Part shown: positions 18,522 to 28,027 of the stretch, piece by piece
Position numbering within the stretch: position 1 is the first letter of the stretch
Layout: every line of letters begins with the position of its first letter
Source: Cobetia sp. cqz5-12
GTDB lineage: Bacteria; Pseudomonadota; Gammaproteobacteria; Pseudomonadales; Halomonadaceae
Direction: 5' to 3'
Assembly (NCBI RefSeq): GCF_016495405.1
Contig: NZ_CP044522.1
Coordinates: forward strand, 2,261,876-2,325,875
Length of the DNA: 64,000 nucleotides
Program-made: the position numbers and the translations under genes
The notes under the pieces: generated by a model
The model's input: the letters and a program-made list of their open reading frames with translations, nothing else
Told to the model about the DNA's origin: nothing
The model's database searches: none

Positions 18522-19988
18522 ATGAACATCAATCTGAGTTTTCTGCAGGATCTGCTGACCCATGTCGGCCAGCGTGCCCGTCAGCAGGTTGGCCTCTCAC
18601 CCGGCGCCGGCAATGAAGATACCGCCCTCGCCCGCCTGACCGAGAGCTGCCACAACCTCACCGAGAGCAGCGGTGAAGCCTCGCGCATCATGATGGCCCA
18701 GCGGGCGCTTGAGGATTATCAGCAGCTGGATCACGAGCAGCGCCTCGCCTTCTTCCGCGTGCTGGCCGAGCACTACGCCGCCGATGAAGACCGTATCCAC
18801 GCTGCCTACGCCGCCTATCGCGACTCCCCGGACAACGCCAATCTCAGTGCGCTGTTTGCCGCCAGTGAACCCAGACGCCAATCGCTTCTGCGCCGTCTCA
18901 ACCTGTGCCCCGGCGGCACCTATGAAATCGTGCGCATGCGCGCCGACCTGCTCAAGCTCATCAAGCAGCATCCGGAGTTGAAACCGCTGGATGCCGACTT
19001 CGCGCACCTGTTCGCCTCCTGGTTCAATCGTGGCTTCCTGATGCTGGAGGCCATCGACTGGAACACGCCCGCCGCGGTGCTGGAGAAGATCATCCGCTAC
19101 GAGGCCGTGCACGCCATCCAGGACTGGAGCGACCTGCGCGGACGTCTCGACCCCGAGGACCGCCGCTGCTACGCCTTCTTCCACCCGGCCACCGGTGACG
19201 AGCCGCTGATCTTCGTCGAGGTGGCGCTGTGCAAGGGCGTGCCCAACAACATCCAGCATCTGCTCGCCAACAGCGGCCAGACCACCGAACGCGAGGCGGA
19301 CACCGCCGTCTTCTACAGCATCAGCAATTGCCAGAAGGGCCTGAAAGGCATCTCGTTCGGCAACTTCCTGATCAAGCAGGTGGTGCAGGAGCTGCAGCGC
19401 GAACTGCCCAACCTCAGCCGCTTCGTCACCCTCTCGCCGGTGCCCGGTTTCAGTCAGTGGCTGACCCGCGCGCGTGATGAGGAAGGCTTGGAAGTCTCCG
19501 ACCTGCTGGCCCATCACCTGCAGCACGATGACTGGATGAATGACGAGGAGGCCCAGCAGAAGATGGCGCCGGAACTGCGCGCCCTCGCCGCCCACTACCT
19601 GGTCAACGTCAAGCACCGCAGCGGCCAGCCGATGGACCCGGTCGCCCGCTTCCACCTCGGCAATGGTGCCAGCCTGCATCGCCTCAACTGGCCAGGTGAC
19701 ACCTCCCCCAATGGCCGCCAGCAGGCCCACGGCTTGATGGTCAACTACCTCTATGAGCCGCACCGCATCGAGCAGAATCACGAGGCCTTCAGCCGCAACG
19801 ACAGCGTGGTGTGCAGCAGCGAGGTCAAGAAGGAATCGAAAGCCAACAAGGAGCTGGCCAAGGCGCCGAAGCGCGAGACCAGGAAGGAAAGTGAGCTTCT
19901 GTCATCCAAAGCGTCCGAGCAGTCGCCCGCGACCAGATCGGCCACGGATGCCACCGACAGCAAGCCAACGCCATCACTCGAGGAATAA
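18522..19988 (+). CDS. matA: Malonyl-CoA decarboxylase
   Basis: A 488-residue cytoplasmic enzyme converting malonyl-CoA to acetyl-CoA and CO2. It has the helical N-terminal domain and a GNAT-like catalytic domain, with FFHPATGDEPLIFVEVAL, FYSISNCQKGLKGISFGN and LSPVPGFSQWL typical of the family. Near the end, HLGNGASLHRLNW and GLMVNYLYE carry the conserved acetyltransferase-like segment. The ATG at 18522 is preceded by TTGAGGAAG. The last 50 or so residues form a charged Lys/Glu/Ser-rich tail (for example KKESKANKELAKAPKRETRK) not required in the family. Together with matB it makes acetyl-CoA from malonate. Confidence 0.93.
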   Translation: MNINLSFLQDLLTHVGQRARQQVGLSPGAGNEDTALARLTESCHNLTESSGEASRIMMAQRALEDYQQLDHEQRLAFFRVLAEHYAADEDRIHAAYAAYRDSPDNANLSALFAASEPRRQSLLRRLNLCPGGTYEIVRMRADLLKLIKQHPELKPLDADFAHLFASWFNRGFLMLEAIDWNTPAAVLEKIIRYEAVHAIQDWSDLRGRLDPEDRRCYAFFHPATGDEPLIFVEVALCKGVPNNIQHLLANSGQTTEREADTAVFYSISNCQKGLKGISFGNFLIKQVVQELQRELPNLSRFVTLSPVPGFSQWLTRARDEEGLEVSDLLAHHLQHDDWMNDEEAQQKMAPELRALAAHYLVNVKHRSGQPMDPVARFHLGNGASLHRLNWPGDTSPNGRQQAHGLMVNYLYEPHRIEQNHEAFSRNDSVVCSSEVKKESKANKELAKAPKRETRKESELLSSKASEQSPATRSATDATDSKPTPSLEE

Positions 19989-20086
19989 GTCACTCGAGGA
20001 AAGAGCCACACAAGAAATGAGCCGCCCGGCAGACACGCCATCTGCCGGAGCCCGCCTGACCAGAACGCCGCCTTGCGTCAACGCCT

Positions 20087-20140
20087 CATGACAAGACAAG
20101 GCTCATGACAAGACAACGCCTCATTACAAGAACAACGCCA
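20087..20140 (+). repeat. Imperfect tandem repeat upstream of matB
   Basis: Three degenerate units of about 18 bases built on CTCATGACAAGACAA- CGC lie between matA and matB. Their role is unknown; replication slippage is the simplest origin. Confidence 0.5.
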
Positions 20141-20152
20141 TTGGAGCCAACG

Positions 20153-21712
20153 ATGCCTCACGCCAACCACGACAACCTCTATCTGCAATTCGCGCGCAAC
20201 TTCGATGAGCGCCCGGATGCCACCTTCCTCGATACCGTCGAAGGCCACGGCTACACCTTCGCCGCGGCACGCAGCGCCGCCGGTCAGATGGCCACCGCGC
20301 TACGCGAGCTGGGCGTGGCACCGGGCGACCGCGTCGCGGTGCAGATCGACAAGAGCTGCGAGACCGTCATCCTGTATCTGGCCTGTCTGCAGGTCGGCGC
20401 GGTCTATCTGCCGCTGAATACCGCCTACACCGGCGAGGAGATCCGCTACTTCCTGGGCGACGCCGGGCCGCATCTGTATGTCTGCCAGCCCAAGGTGCTG
20501 GAGACGGCACGCGCACTGGGCAAGGAATGTGATGTGCCGCGTGTCGAGAGCCTGGGCACCGAGCAGGACGGCACCCTGATGGAGCAGGCCCGCCAGTGCA
20601 GCGCAAGCAGTGAAATCGAGCCACGCGCCGCCGATGATCTCGCCGCCATCCTCTATACCTCCGGCACCACCGGGCGCAGCAAGGGCGCGATGCTGACCCA
20701 CGCCAATCTGGCCTCCAATTGTCAGGCGCTGGCCGAGACCTGGCGCTTCACCCGTGATGACCATCTGATCCACGCCCTGCCCATCTTCCATACCCACGGC
20801 CTGTTCGTGGCCTGCAACATCGTGCTGACGGTGGGCGCCTCGATGACCTTCCTGCCGAAGTTCGATGCCGAACAGATTCTCGATCTGATGCCACGCGCAA
20901 GCGTGCTGATGGGCGTACCGACCTTCTACACCCGCCTGCTGGAATCCGAGCGCCTCAATCGCGAGACGACCGCCGGCATGCGGCTGTTCGTCTCCGGCTC
21001 CGCGCCGCTGCTCAGCGAGACCCACAGCGAGTTCAGCGCACGTACCGGCCACGCGATTCTCGAGCGCTACGGGATGACCGAGACCAACATGAACACCTCC
21101 AATCCCTACGACGGCGAGCGGCGCCCCGGCACGGTGGGCATGGCGCTGCCCGGCAGCGAAGTGCGCATCACCGACCGCGAGACAGGTGCCATCCTGCCGC
21201 GTGGCGAGACAGGCCTGATCGAGGTGCGCGGTGCCAATGTCTTCAAGGGCTACTGGAAGATGCCGGAGAAGACCGCCAGCGAGTTCCGCGAGGATGGCTT
21301 CTTCATCACCGGGGATCTCGGCCATATCGATGCCGATGGCTATCTGTGCATCAGCGGCCGTGACAAGGACCTGATCATCTCCGGCGGCTACAACATCTAC
21401 CCGAAGGAGGTGGAGCTGCTGATCGATGACATGCCCGGCGTCAACGAATCGGCGGTGTTCGGCGTGCCCCACCCGGACTTCGGCGAAGGTGTCTGCGCGG
21501 TGGTGGTCATGCAGGCCGGCCACCAGGGCAGTCTCGATGAAGCGGCGGTACTCACCGCCCTCAGCGACAAGCTCGCCCGCTACAAGCAGCCCAAGCGCGT
21601 GTTCTTCATCGACAGCCTGCCACGCAACGTGATGGGCAAGGTGCAGAAGAAACAGCTGCGCGAGGAATATGCACAGCTGTTCGCCCCTGAGCCGGCCCGT
21701 TCACACGGCTGA
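20153..21712 (+). CDS. matB: Malonyl-CoA synthetase
   Basis: A 519-residue acyl-adenylate-forming enzyme (AMP-binding family) that ligates malonate to CoA at the cost of ATP. The P-loop is YTSGTTGRSKGAMLTH (about 168-183), the A5 motif YGMTETNMNTSNPY, the hinge GYLCISGRDKDLIISGGYN and the catalytic C-terminal lysine in RNVMGKVQKK. The TETNMNTSNP segment is the malonate-specific form seen in MatB proteins. The ATG at 20153 has GGAG seven bases upstream. It lies downstream of matA and upstream of the madLM transporter. Confidence 0.93.
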   Translation: MPHANHDNLYLQFARNFDERPDATFLDTVEGHGYTFAAARSAAGQMATALRELGVAPGDRVAVQIDKSCETVILYLACLQVGAVYLPLNTAYTGEEIRYFLGDAGPHLYVCQPKVLETARALGKECDVPRVESLGTEQDGTLMEQARQCSASSEIEPRAADDLAAILYTSGTTGRSKGAMLTHANLASNCQALAETWRFTRDDHLIHALPIFHTHGLFVACNIVLTVGASMTFLPKFDAEQILDLMPRASVLMGVPTFYTRLLESERLNRETTAGMRLFVSGSAPLLSETHSEFSARTGHAILERYGMTETNMNTSNPYDGERRPGTVGMALPGSEVRITDRETGAILPRGETGLIEVRGANVFKGYWKMPEKTASEFREDGFFITGDLGHIDADGYLCISGRDKDLIISGGYNIYPKEVELLIDDMPGVNESAVFGVPHPDFGEGVCAVVVMQAGHQGSLDEAAVLTALSDKLARYKQPKRVFFIDSLPRNVMGKVQKKQLREEYAQLFAPEPARSHG

Positions 21713-22000
21713 GCCATCCCTGTCGCCTTTTCCACCCCTGTCAGGCTCGACACCTGACACCCTCGTGCCACCGGCATGGCGTGACGCCATCATGTCATGT
21801 CGGTGGGTTCACTCCCCCTGACGCCTTGCCAGGACAGGCAAGGAACGCCCGATAATCAGACACGAGACACGAAAAGCCAGGCTCGCCGGCCTGGATGGAC
21901 GTGACGAATGAGACGAATGAGATGACACACATCAGATAGACGACAAGACGCCACACTGATTCACCACCACTTCACCACAACAACAAGAAGGTAATACGCC

Positions 22001-22483
22001 ATGGTGATCTACGGAGTTGCCCTGCTCGCAGGGTGCATGATGGCCGGTCTCGTGATCGGTGATCTGCTTGGAGAAATGCTCAATATCGATTCCAACCTCG
22101 GCGGTGTCGGCATCGCCATGCTGCTGCTCATCTTCATCACCGGTGTGCTGAAGGACCGCGGCAAGATGGCCGACAGCACCGCCAGCGGCATCAACTTCTG
22201 GAATGCGATGTACATCCCCATCGTGGTCGCGATGGCCGCCAGCCAGAACGTGGTCGCGGCCTTCAGCGGCGGCATGGTCGCGCTGGTCGCGGGCGTACTG
22301 GCCGTGGTGCTGGGGCTGGCCCTCGTGCCGCTGCTGACCGGCAAGCGTCCCGAGAGTGCGCTGGAAGATGACCCGCTCGCCGGCGAGACCCGCTACACGC
22401 CGACCAGAACCTCAGTGACGACGGGTGCACCGGTGCTGGACCGCAACCGCCACGCCTCCTCCACTCCTGCGCACAAACACTGA
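22001..22483 (+). CDS. madL: Malonate transporter subunit MadL
   Basis: A 160-residue membrane protein with about four hydrophobic segments, starting MVIYGVALLAGCMMAGLVIGD-like sequence typical of MadL. Conserved NLGGVGIAMLLLIF and FWNAMYIPIVVAMAA match the family. MadL and MadM together form the sodium-dependent malonate carrier first known from Malonomonas. The start has GAAGG eight to ten bases upstream. madM follows after 10 bases. The soluble tail after GKRPESALEDDPLAG is rich in charged residues. Confidence 0.92.
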   Translation: MVIYGVALLAGCMMAGLVIGDLLGEMLNIDSNLGGVGIAMLLLIFITGVLKDRGKMADSTASGINFWNAMYIPIVVAMAASQNVVAAFSGGMVALVAGVLAVVLGLALVPLLTGKRPESALEDDPLAGETRYTPTRTSVTTGAPVLDRNRHASSTPAHKH

Positions 22484-22493
22484 GGGCCGACCC

Positions 22494-23255
22494 ATGATCG
22501 ATTCACTCGTCCATCTGTTCGACAAGTATCACCTGGTCGCGGCCTTCGCCGTGATCGGGCTGGCGATGTATGTCGCCTACTGGATCAGCAACAACCTGAC
22601 ACGCGGCAAGCTGCATGGCTCCGCCATCGCCATCATCCTCGGCCTGGTGCTGGCCTACGTGGGGGGCGCGACCACCGGCGGCAGCAAGGGGCTCTCGGAT
22701 GTCACGTTGTTCTCGGGACTTGGCCTGATGGGGGGCGGCATGCTGCGTGATCTCGCGATCATCGCCACCGCCTACGGGGTCAATCTCAAGGAAATCCGCC
22801 AGACCGGCTTTCGGGGCGTCATCGCGCTGTTCGTCGGCGTGCTGATCTCCTTCGTCGCCGGAGGTGGCGTCGCCATCGCCTTCGGCTATACCGACCCGGT
22901 CGATATCACCACCATCGGTGCGGGCGCGGTCACCTACATCGTCGGCCCGGTCACCGGTGCAACCCTCGGGGCCAGCTCCGAAGTGGTCGCGCTGTCGATC
23001 GCCGCCGGCCTGGTGAAGTCGATCCTGACCATGGTCGCCACGCCGATGACGGCGCGCCTGATCGGGCTCGACAATCCGCGCTCCGCGATGATCTTCGGTG
23101 GCCTGATCGGCACCACCAGCGGCGTCGCGGCTGGCCTCGCCGCCACTGACGCCCGTCTGGTGCCCTACGGCGCGATGACCGCCACCTTCTATACCGGTCT
23201 GGGCATTCTGCTCGCCCCGACGGTGCTGTTCCTCGCGGTACGTGCAGTGATGTAA
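22494..23255 (+). CDS. madM: Malonate transporter subunit MadM
   Basis: A 253-residue membrane protein with about 8 hydrophobic segments, the larger partner of MadL in malonate uptake. Recognisable stretches are GGATTGGSKGLSDVTLFSGL, GGGMLRDLAIIATAYG and GPVTGATLGASSEVVALSIA. The ATG at 22494 (MIDSLVHLFDKYHL) has GAGGG upstream; an extended frame back into madL is rejected. It closes the malonate operon, and a long inverted repeat follows. Confidence 0.92.
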   Translation: MIDSLVHLFDKYHLVAAFAVIGLAMYVAYWISNNLTRGKLHGSAIAIILGLVLAYVGGATTGGSKGLSDVTLFSGLGLMGGGMLRDLAIIATAYGVNLKEIRQTGFRGVIALFVGVLISFVAGGGVAIAFGYTDPVDITTIGAGAVTYIVGPVTGATLGASSEVVALSIAAGLVKSILTMVATPMTARLIGLDNPRSAMIFGGLIGTTSGVAAGLAATDARLVPYGAMTATFYTGLGILLAPTVLFLAVRAVM

Positions 23256-23331
23256 AGCGCTTCTGACACGAGAGGCAATGACACAAGCCGCTCTGGTATG
23301 AGCCGCTCTGAACAAGCGGCGCTGAAACACG

Positions 23332-23390
23332 ACGACGGCGGCATCAGTCAGGACAATACATGTCCCACGCTGATGCCGCCGTCGTGGCGT
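23332..23390. terminator. Bidirectional terminator-like inverted repeat after madM
   Basis: A 16-bp perfect stem: left arm 23332-23347 (ACGACGGCGGCATCAG), right arm 23370-23385, loop of 22 bases. It lies between the convergent madM and esterase genes. The T-run after it is weak (GGCGTTTA). Confidence 0.6.
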
Positions 23391-23449
23391 TTACCGCCCA
23401 TGTGACTGTCCACTTTACTGCCCAAGCCACACCGTGGCGGCCGGTCGGA

Positions 23450-24499
23450 TCAGCGCGGTCTCACCAATCGCTCCATCACTGCGCGCGCGGCGGGCCACAT
23501 CACGCTGCCGTGGTCTTCGCCCTCATACAGCTTCCATTGCACCTCGATCTGCGGGCAGCGCTCGCCCAACTGGCGTGCATGGTCGCGTGCGTTGTCGATC
23601 ATCGCGCGCTGGACACGCAGCCTGTCCCGCTCCGGGTCATTGCGCTGTGGCTGAGGCGATTGCTCGCGTCCGCCAGCAGCGATGTACACCGGACCCGCCG
23701 CCTCGGAGCAGGCAAGACGCAGCGGCCAGTTGGCCGGGGCATTCTCCTGCAACCACCACAGCGAAGGACTGATCGCGAAGATGGCGCCGAAGGCCTCGGG
23801 CGCCTTCTGCTGGGCATGGAGCGCGAACAGGCCGCCGAGCGAGTGGCCAATCAGCGCAGGCCGCTTGAGATCGAGCGGATAGCGTGAGGCCAGTTCAGGC
23901 GGCAGAGCCTGGGTCAGGTAGGCGAGGAAATCCTCGCCACCGCCCGTCCCCTCAGGGGCCGTGCCGGTAGTGAGCGGTGGCGTGAAGTCCTTGAAGCGTT
24001 GCTTCGTGACGATGTGACGCGCCGCCTTTGCCTGCCCGTCCGTCGCGCCTGCATAACCGACCGCGACGATGGCGAGATCTGACGGCGCCTTGTCAAAGCC
24101 ACGGCGTCCCAATATGTCGCGCGCCGCCGTGAACAGATCCAGATGGCGATTGCCATCCAGCACCAGCAGTACCGGATAGCCGCCCTCGGGCGGTGCGACC
24201 TGCGGCAGCGCGACCTGGATCAGGTAGTCATGTCCCGTGGTGGATGAGTGCTGCGTGAATGCGGTCGTCGTTCCCTGCAGCACCCTGGCGTCTCCCATGT
24301 GGCTCATGACGGGGCCTGATGACAGCAGCACGCCTGACGTCACTCCTGCCATCACCCACCGGCGCGCCCAGCCTCGCAGTCGGTCGTGCAAGCGGTGGTG
24401 CCATCGGCGGTGGTGCCATCGGTCGTGCAACGGTGGACGAGTGCGAGAAGGACGTCCCTGTCCTTCCCTCACTGCCGTTGTCGGGCAGAGGCCTGTCAT
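23450..24499 (-). CDS. Alpha/beta-hydrolase esterase, IroE/Fes-type (siderophore hydrolase)
   Basis: A 349-residue putative esterase D family hydrolase. The nucleophile elbow is LIGHSLGGLFALHAQQ, the oxyanion side YPVLLVLDGNRHLDLFTA, and the final His is in YEGEDHGSVMWPAA. The ATG at 24499 lies two bases past the TGA of the TonB receptor gene upstream, so translation is probably coupled. The first about 48 residues are His/Arg-rich (WHHRRWHHRLHDRL) and come from a small DNA repeat. A hydrophobic stretch after ARRWVMAGVTSGVLLSSG suggests a periplasmic or Tat-like signal, and a start near 24352 is possible. With the receptor and Fur box nearby, it likely hydrolyses an imported ferric siderophore ester. 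Confidence 0.8.
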   Translation of the reverse strand: MTGLCPTTAVREGQGRPSRTRPPLHDRWHHRRWHHRLHDRLRGWARRWVMAGVTSGVLLSSGPVMSHMGDARVLQGTTTAFTQHSSTTGHDYLIQVALPQVAPPEGGYPVLLVLDGNRHLDLFTAARDILGRRGFDKAPSDLAIVAVGYAGATDGQAKAARHIVTKQRFKDFTPPLTTGTAPEGTGGGEDFLAYLTQALPPELASRYPLDLKRPALIGHSLGGLFALHAQQKAPEAFGAIFAISPSLWWLQENAPANWPLRLACSEAAGPVYIAAGGREQSPQPQRNDPERDRLRVQRAMIDNARDHARQLGERCPQIEVQWKLYEGEDHGSVMWPAARAVMERLVRPR

Positions 24500-24501
24500 G
24501 C

Positions 24502-26673
24502 TCAGAACTCGTACTTGAGGGTCGCGACGGCGCTGGCCGGACGTCCCACGAAGTTGAAGACGCTGGCCGAGCCGGCACGCACGTAATATTCACGATCGAA
24601 CAGGTTGTAGACGTTGAGCTGGCCACTGAGTCTGGGCGTGAACTGATAGCCCAGCATGGCATCGAACACGGCATAGCCCGGTGCCTGGATGGTGCCCTGG
24701 GTGCTTTCGAAATCGCTCAGCGCGGTCATGCCGGCACCGACGGACACGCCATCCAGCAGATTGCCCTCGAAGCGATACTGGGTCCACAGATTGACCATGT
24801 TGTTGGGCATCAGCATCAGCAGCGCATCGGAGCTGCCGGCTTCCAGCACCTCGGAATCCATGTAGGTGTAGCCGAAGATGACATCCCACTGCGGCGTGAT
24901 GTTGCCGGCCAGCTCAAGCTCCGCACCGGTGATGCGCATCTTGCCGGAATCCACCGAGTAACTGACGCTACCGTCGGTCGAGGAGGCCGCACGGTGGCTG
25001 TCGGTCAGCTGGAAACCACTGATGCGCGCATTCAGCGCACCATCCAGATAGCTGCCCTTGATGCCGATCTCGTATTGCTCGCCTTCGCGCGGGTCGATCA
25101 GGTCGCCATCCTCGTCTTCGCGGGTCTGCGGCTCGAAGACCCTGGAGTAGCTGGCATAGAGGGAGTGGTCGGCGTCCAGGTCATAGACAATACCGCCATA
25201 GGGCGTGACGGCGGTGTCCTGCATGTCGCTGCTGCCACCGTTGAGCTTGTCTTCGGTCTCGGCCGAGAACTGGCTGACGCGTGCCCCCAGTATCACTGCC
25301 AGCGGTGCCACGGGACGCAGTGTCACCTTGCCGTACAGGCCCTGCTCTTCCAGAGTGGTCTCGGTGCGCGACAGGCTATAGCCGCTCACGCCATCACGGG
25401 CATTGCCGAGTATGTCGACATAGGACAGAGAGTTCAGCTCACTGATGGTGGCGCTGGAGCCGGTCAGGTTGCTGGTGCGCGCCGCGGTGGTATCCGATTC
25501 CGATGTCTTGTAATCGACCCCGACCACGAATTCGTTCTGGTTGCCGAAGGCATCGAAGCCCTGGGTGTAGCTGGCATCCACGCTCACCGAGGTCTCATCG
25601 GTGAAACCGGCATAGCCCGCGACACTGCTCAAGTCGCCGGTATCGCTCAGTGCCGAGCCACTGTAGGCATAGTTGTAATCCGCATTGCGATCACTGTAAC
25701 GCGCCGCCAGTCGGCCATAGCCACGTGAGCTGAAGCGGTGGGTCAGCTCTGCGATCACATCGGTGGAATCACTCTCGAAGCTGTTCCAGTCCGCGCCGTA
25801 GAATGCCGAACGGCGGCCATAGGTGAAGTTGTTGTCACCATCGACCGGCTGCCCCTGATTGACGGTGATGTCCTTGGTATTGTGGATCACCCCCAGTGAC
25901 AGCTCGGTATTCTCGTCGAGATCGATATCCAGCGCGCCATAGAAATCATTCAGCGTGTTGTCGTTGTCATCCACCCATTGCGCCTGCTCGGTGGAGCGGG
26001 TCACCAGGCGACCGCGGATACGGCCCTGTTCATCGATGGGCCCGGAGATATCGACACTGACGCTTCGGTCTTCCAGCGTACCGACACTGCCGCTGATGGA
26101 GCCCTGGAAGGTATCGGTCGGGCGCTTGCGCACCAGATTGATGACCCCGCCCAGCTCACTGGTACTGTTGAACAGACCGGACGGCCCACGCATGACCTCG
26201 ACCCGGTCGATGGCGGTCAAGGATGGCACCGAGCCCGTCAGACTCGACATCGGCGCGGACAGCCCATCGATGCTGTAGGCATCGTATTCATAGCCACGCG
26301 CGAAGATCGAGGAGCGACCGCTGTCATTGTTCAGCACCCGCACGCCCGGCGTCCGTGCTGCCAGCTGATCCAGGGTGATGAAGTTCTGGTCCTCGATGGC
26401 GTCATGGGTCACCACGCTTACCGACTGCGGAATGTCGCGCAGCGAGGCCGGCACCTTGGAGCCCACCGTGGCAGCGTCAACGCTGTAGCCGCCGCTCTGC
26501 TCACTGGACGCCATGTCATACAGGCGCAGCCCCGTCACCCGCTGGGTATCCAGCACCATCGTCGCGTCTTCCGCCTGTGCCGGCAGACTGACCAGCGCCA
26601 CACCTGCCCCGATCATCAGACGACGCGTGCCTGCCCCGCACAGACCGCGTCCTCGTGCATTCACCTTCTTCAT
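24502..26673 (-). CDS. TonB-dependent ferric siderophore receptor
   Basis: A 723-residue outer-membrane receptor. The start ATG at 26673 has AAGGGGACACG upstream, giving MKKVNARGRG and a signal peptide ending near LPAQA-ED. The TonB-box and plug region follows (VPASLRDIPQSVSVVTHDAI, then IDRVEVMRGPSGLFNS), then the 22-strand barrel with a C-terminal aromatic residue in the final YEF. This plug signature is that of FhuE/FpvA/FoxA-type siderophore receptors. A Fur-box-like site lies in the gap upstream, and an AraC regulator is divergent. The siderophore it imports cannot be told from the sequence. Confidence 0.92.
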   Translation of the reverse strand: MKKVNARGRGLCGAGTRRLMIGAGVALVSLPAQAEDATMVLDTQRVTGLRLYDMASSEQSGGYSVDAATVGSKVPASLRDIPQSVSVVTHDAIEDQNFITLDQLAARTPGVRVLNNDSGRSSIFARGYEYDAYSIDGLSAPMSSLTGSVPSLTAIDRVEVMRGPSGLFNSTSELGGVINLVRKRPTDTFQGSISGSVGTLEDRSVSVDISGPIDEQGRIRGRLVTRSTEQAQWVDDNDNTLNDFYGALDIDLDENTELSLGVIHNTKDITVNQGQPVDGDNNFTYGRRSAFYGADWNSFESDSTDVIAELTHRFSSRGYGRLAARYSDRNADYNYAYSGSALSDTGDLSSVAGYAGFTDETSVSVDASYTQGFDAFGNQNEFVVGVDYKTSESDTTAARTSNLTGSSATISELNSLSYVDILGNARDGVSGYSLSRTETTLEEQGLYGKVTLRPVAPLAVILGARVSQFSAETEDKLNGGSSDMQDTAVTPYGGIVYDLDADHSLYASYSRVFEPQTREDEDGDLIDPREGEQYEIGIKGSYLDGALNARISGFQLTDSHRAASSTDGSVSYSVDSGKMRITGAELELAGNITPQWDVIFGYTYMDSEVLEAGSSDALLMLMPNNMVNLWTQYRFEGNLLDGVSVGAGMTALSDFESTQGTIQAPGYAVFDAMLGYQFTPRLSGQLNVYNLFDREYYVRAGSASVFNFVGRPASAVATLKYEF

Positions 26674-26709
26674 CGTGTCCCCTTGCCTCTTGTGTCTCTG
26701 GTTATCGCC

Positions 26710-26728
26710 ACTAATGATAATTATTTGC
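26710..26728. promoter_or_regulatory. Fur box between siderophore receptor and AraC regulator
   Basis: ACTAATGATAATTATTTGC matches the 19-base Fur consensus at 14 positions, including the full AATGATAAT core. It sits 37 bases upstream of the receptor start in the 141-base gap between the two divergent genes, so iron should repress one or both. Confidence 0.8.
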
Positions 26729-26814
26729 ATTTGATGTGCTGACGGGGCATTTTGGCACTCCATGACGACAAAAACCTTTGCGGAACCCTCCCTGATGTTT
26801 GCAGGTGCGACAAG

Positions 26815-27855
26815 ATGAGCCTTACTCCCCCCTCGGGCCGGGCTGGCACGATCTCGCCCGCCTCCCCAGTTGCCCCCGCCAGCCCTCACCATCCCGCAAG
26901 CGCGCGCCACCGGATCATCGAGCTCGATCACGTCCACCGCATGGCGCGAGCGCTGACCAGCGACCACCAATGCCAGCCCGCCGAGGGCCAGTCCGCTGAC
27001 GGCGCCTTGATCGGCAACATGCATCTACAGGAAGCGCAGCCGGGCCTGTTCATGCGCCTCAACCGCGTGCGCAAGCGGGCGGATCTGATGATTCGGTCCA
27101 GTATCGAGCCATCGCTGAAGATCGCCGTGGTGTGGCGAGGGGAGCCCAGGGTCAGTTTCGGGCCACAGTGCCATGCGCTGAAGCCGGGACGTGCACTGTG
27201 CATCGCACTCGACGAACCCACCGAATTCCGACTGAACAGTCTCAAGGGAGCCCACGAACACAGCGCCATCCTCACGCTGACGCCGGCCTGGCTGAAATGG
27301 CACCTGAACGTGTCCCGTGCCAGTGAGGTGATGTCCCACATGCGCCACCTGGCGCATTTCCACTGGTGGCCGTCCCCTCGTCTGCTGGAACGACTGGATA
27401 CCTTCAGCCGACAGCGGCCCACCTCCCCGGCCCAGCGTCTGGGATTCGAATCGCTGGCGCTGGAGGTGATCAGTGAATGCCTGGCGGCCAGACCGGCCCA
27501 GGCGGATGACACGACACGGCATCCCCCGCAAGAGACGGCAGACTGGAAGGAAACGCTGGAAGACTGGATCCACAATGGAGAAGTCGCCTATCTGAGTCAG
27601 GCGGAGATCGCCGCTCGTCTGGGCATGAGCGTGCGCCAGTTGCAGCGCCGCTATCGCGACGCCTACGGCCAGACCATGACGCAGGACCTGAGACGGCGAC
27701 AGTTGATCCGTGCCGCTCACCTGCTGCAGGACCGCAAGCTCACGGTGGAGGCCGCCGCCGAGATGGCGGGGTATCGCAGCGCCGCCAATTTCGCTACTGC
27801 CTTTCGTCGTCAGTTCGGCGTGCCACCCAGTCAGCGACCTGACGTGACGACGTGA
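26815..27855 (+). CDS. AraC-family regulator, PchR-like
   Basis: A 346-residue transcription factor with a C-terminal AraC/XylS double helix-turn-helix (EIAARLGMSVRQLQRRYRD, then EAAAEMAGYRSAANFATAF followed by RRQFGVPPSQ). The N-terminal part is a PchR-like ligand domain. The ATG at 26815 with AGGTG upstream was chosen; the ORF could extend to a TTG at 26752, through the promoter. It is divergent from the siderophore receptor across a Fur box, so activation of the receptor in response to its ferric siderophore is the likely role, as for PchR and FptA. Confidence 0.85.
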   Translation: MSLTPPSGRAGTISPASPVAPASPHHPASARHRIIELDHVHRMARALTSDHQCQPAEGQSADGALIGNMHLQEAQPGLFMRLNRVRKRADLMIRSSIEPSLKIAVVWRGEPRVSFGPQCHALKPGRALCIALDEPTEFRLNSLKGAHEHSAILTLTPAWLKWHLNVSRASEVMSHMRHLAHFHWWPSPRLLERLDTFSRQRPTSPAQRLGFESLALEVISECLAARPAQADDTTRHPPQETADWKETLEDWIHNGEVAYLSQAEIAARLGMSVRQLQRRYRDAYGQTMTQDLRRRQLIRAAHLLQDRKLTVEAAAEMAGYRSAANFATAFRRQFGVPPSQRPDVTT

Positions 27856-28027
27856 GGGACGCTTGGACTTGCCGATGTCCCGTTGCTAATGTTGAGCGTC
27901 GTCGCGGCATGCGCCCCAGTTGGCGGTGGAGGCAAAGCGCAGCCACATAGGGACGAACGGCAACAGCACGCACGAAAACCGCACCACATAACAAGATTTC
28001 GCCACGCTCTCGCACAAGGACACTGTC

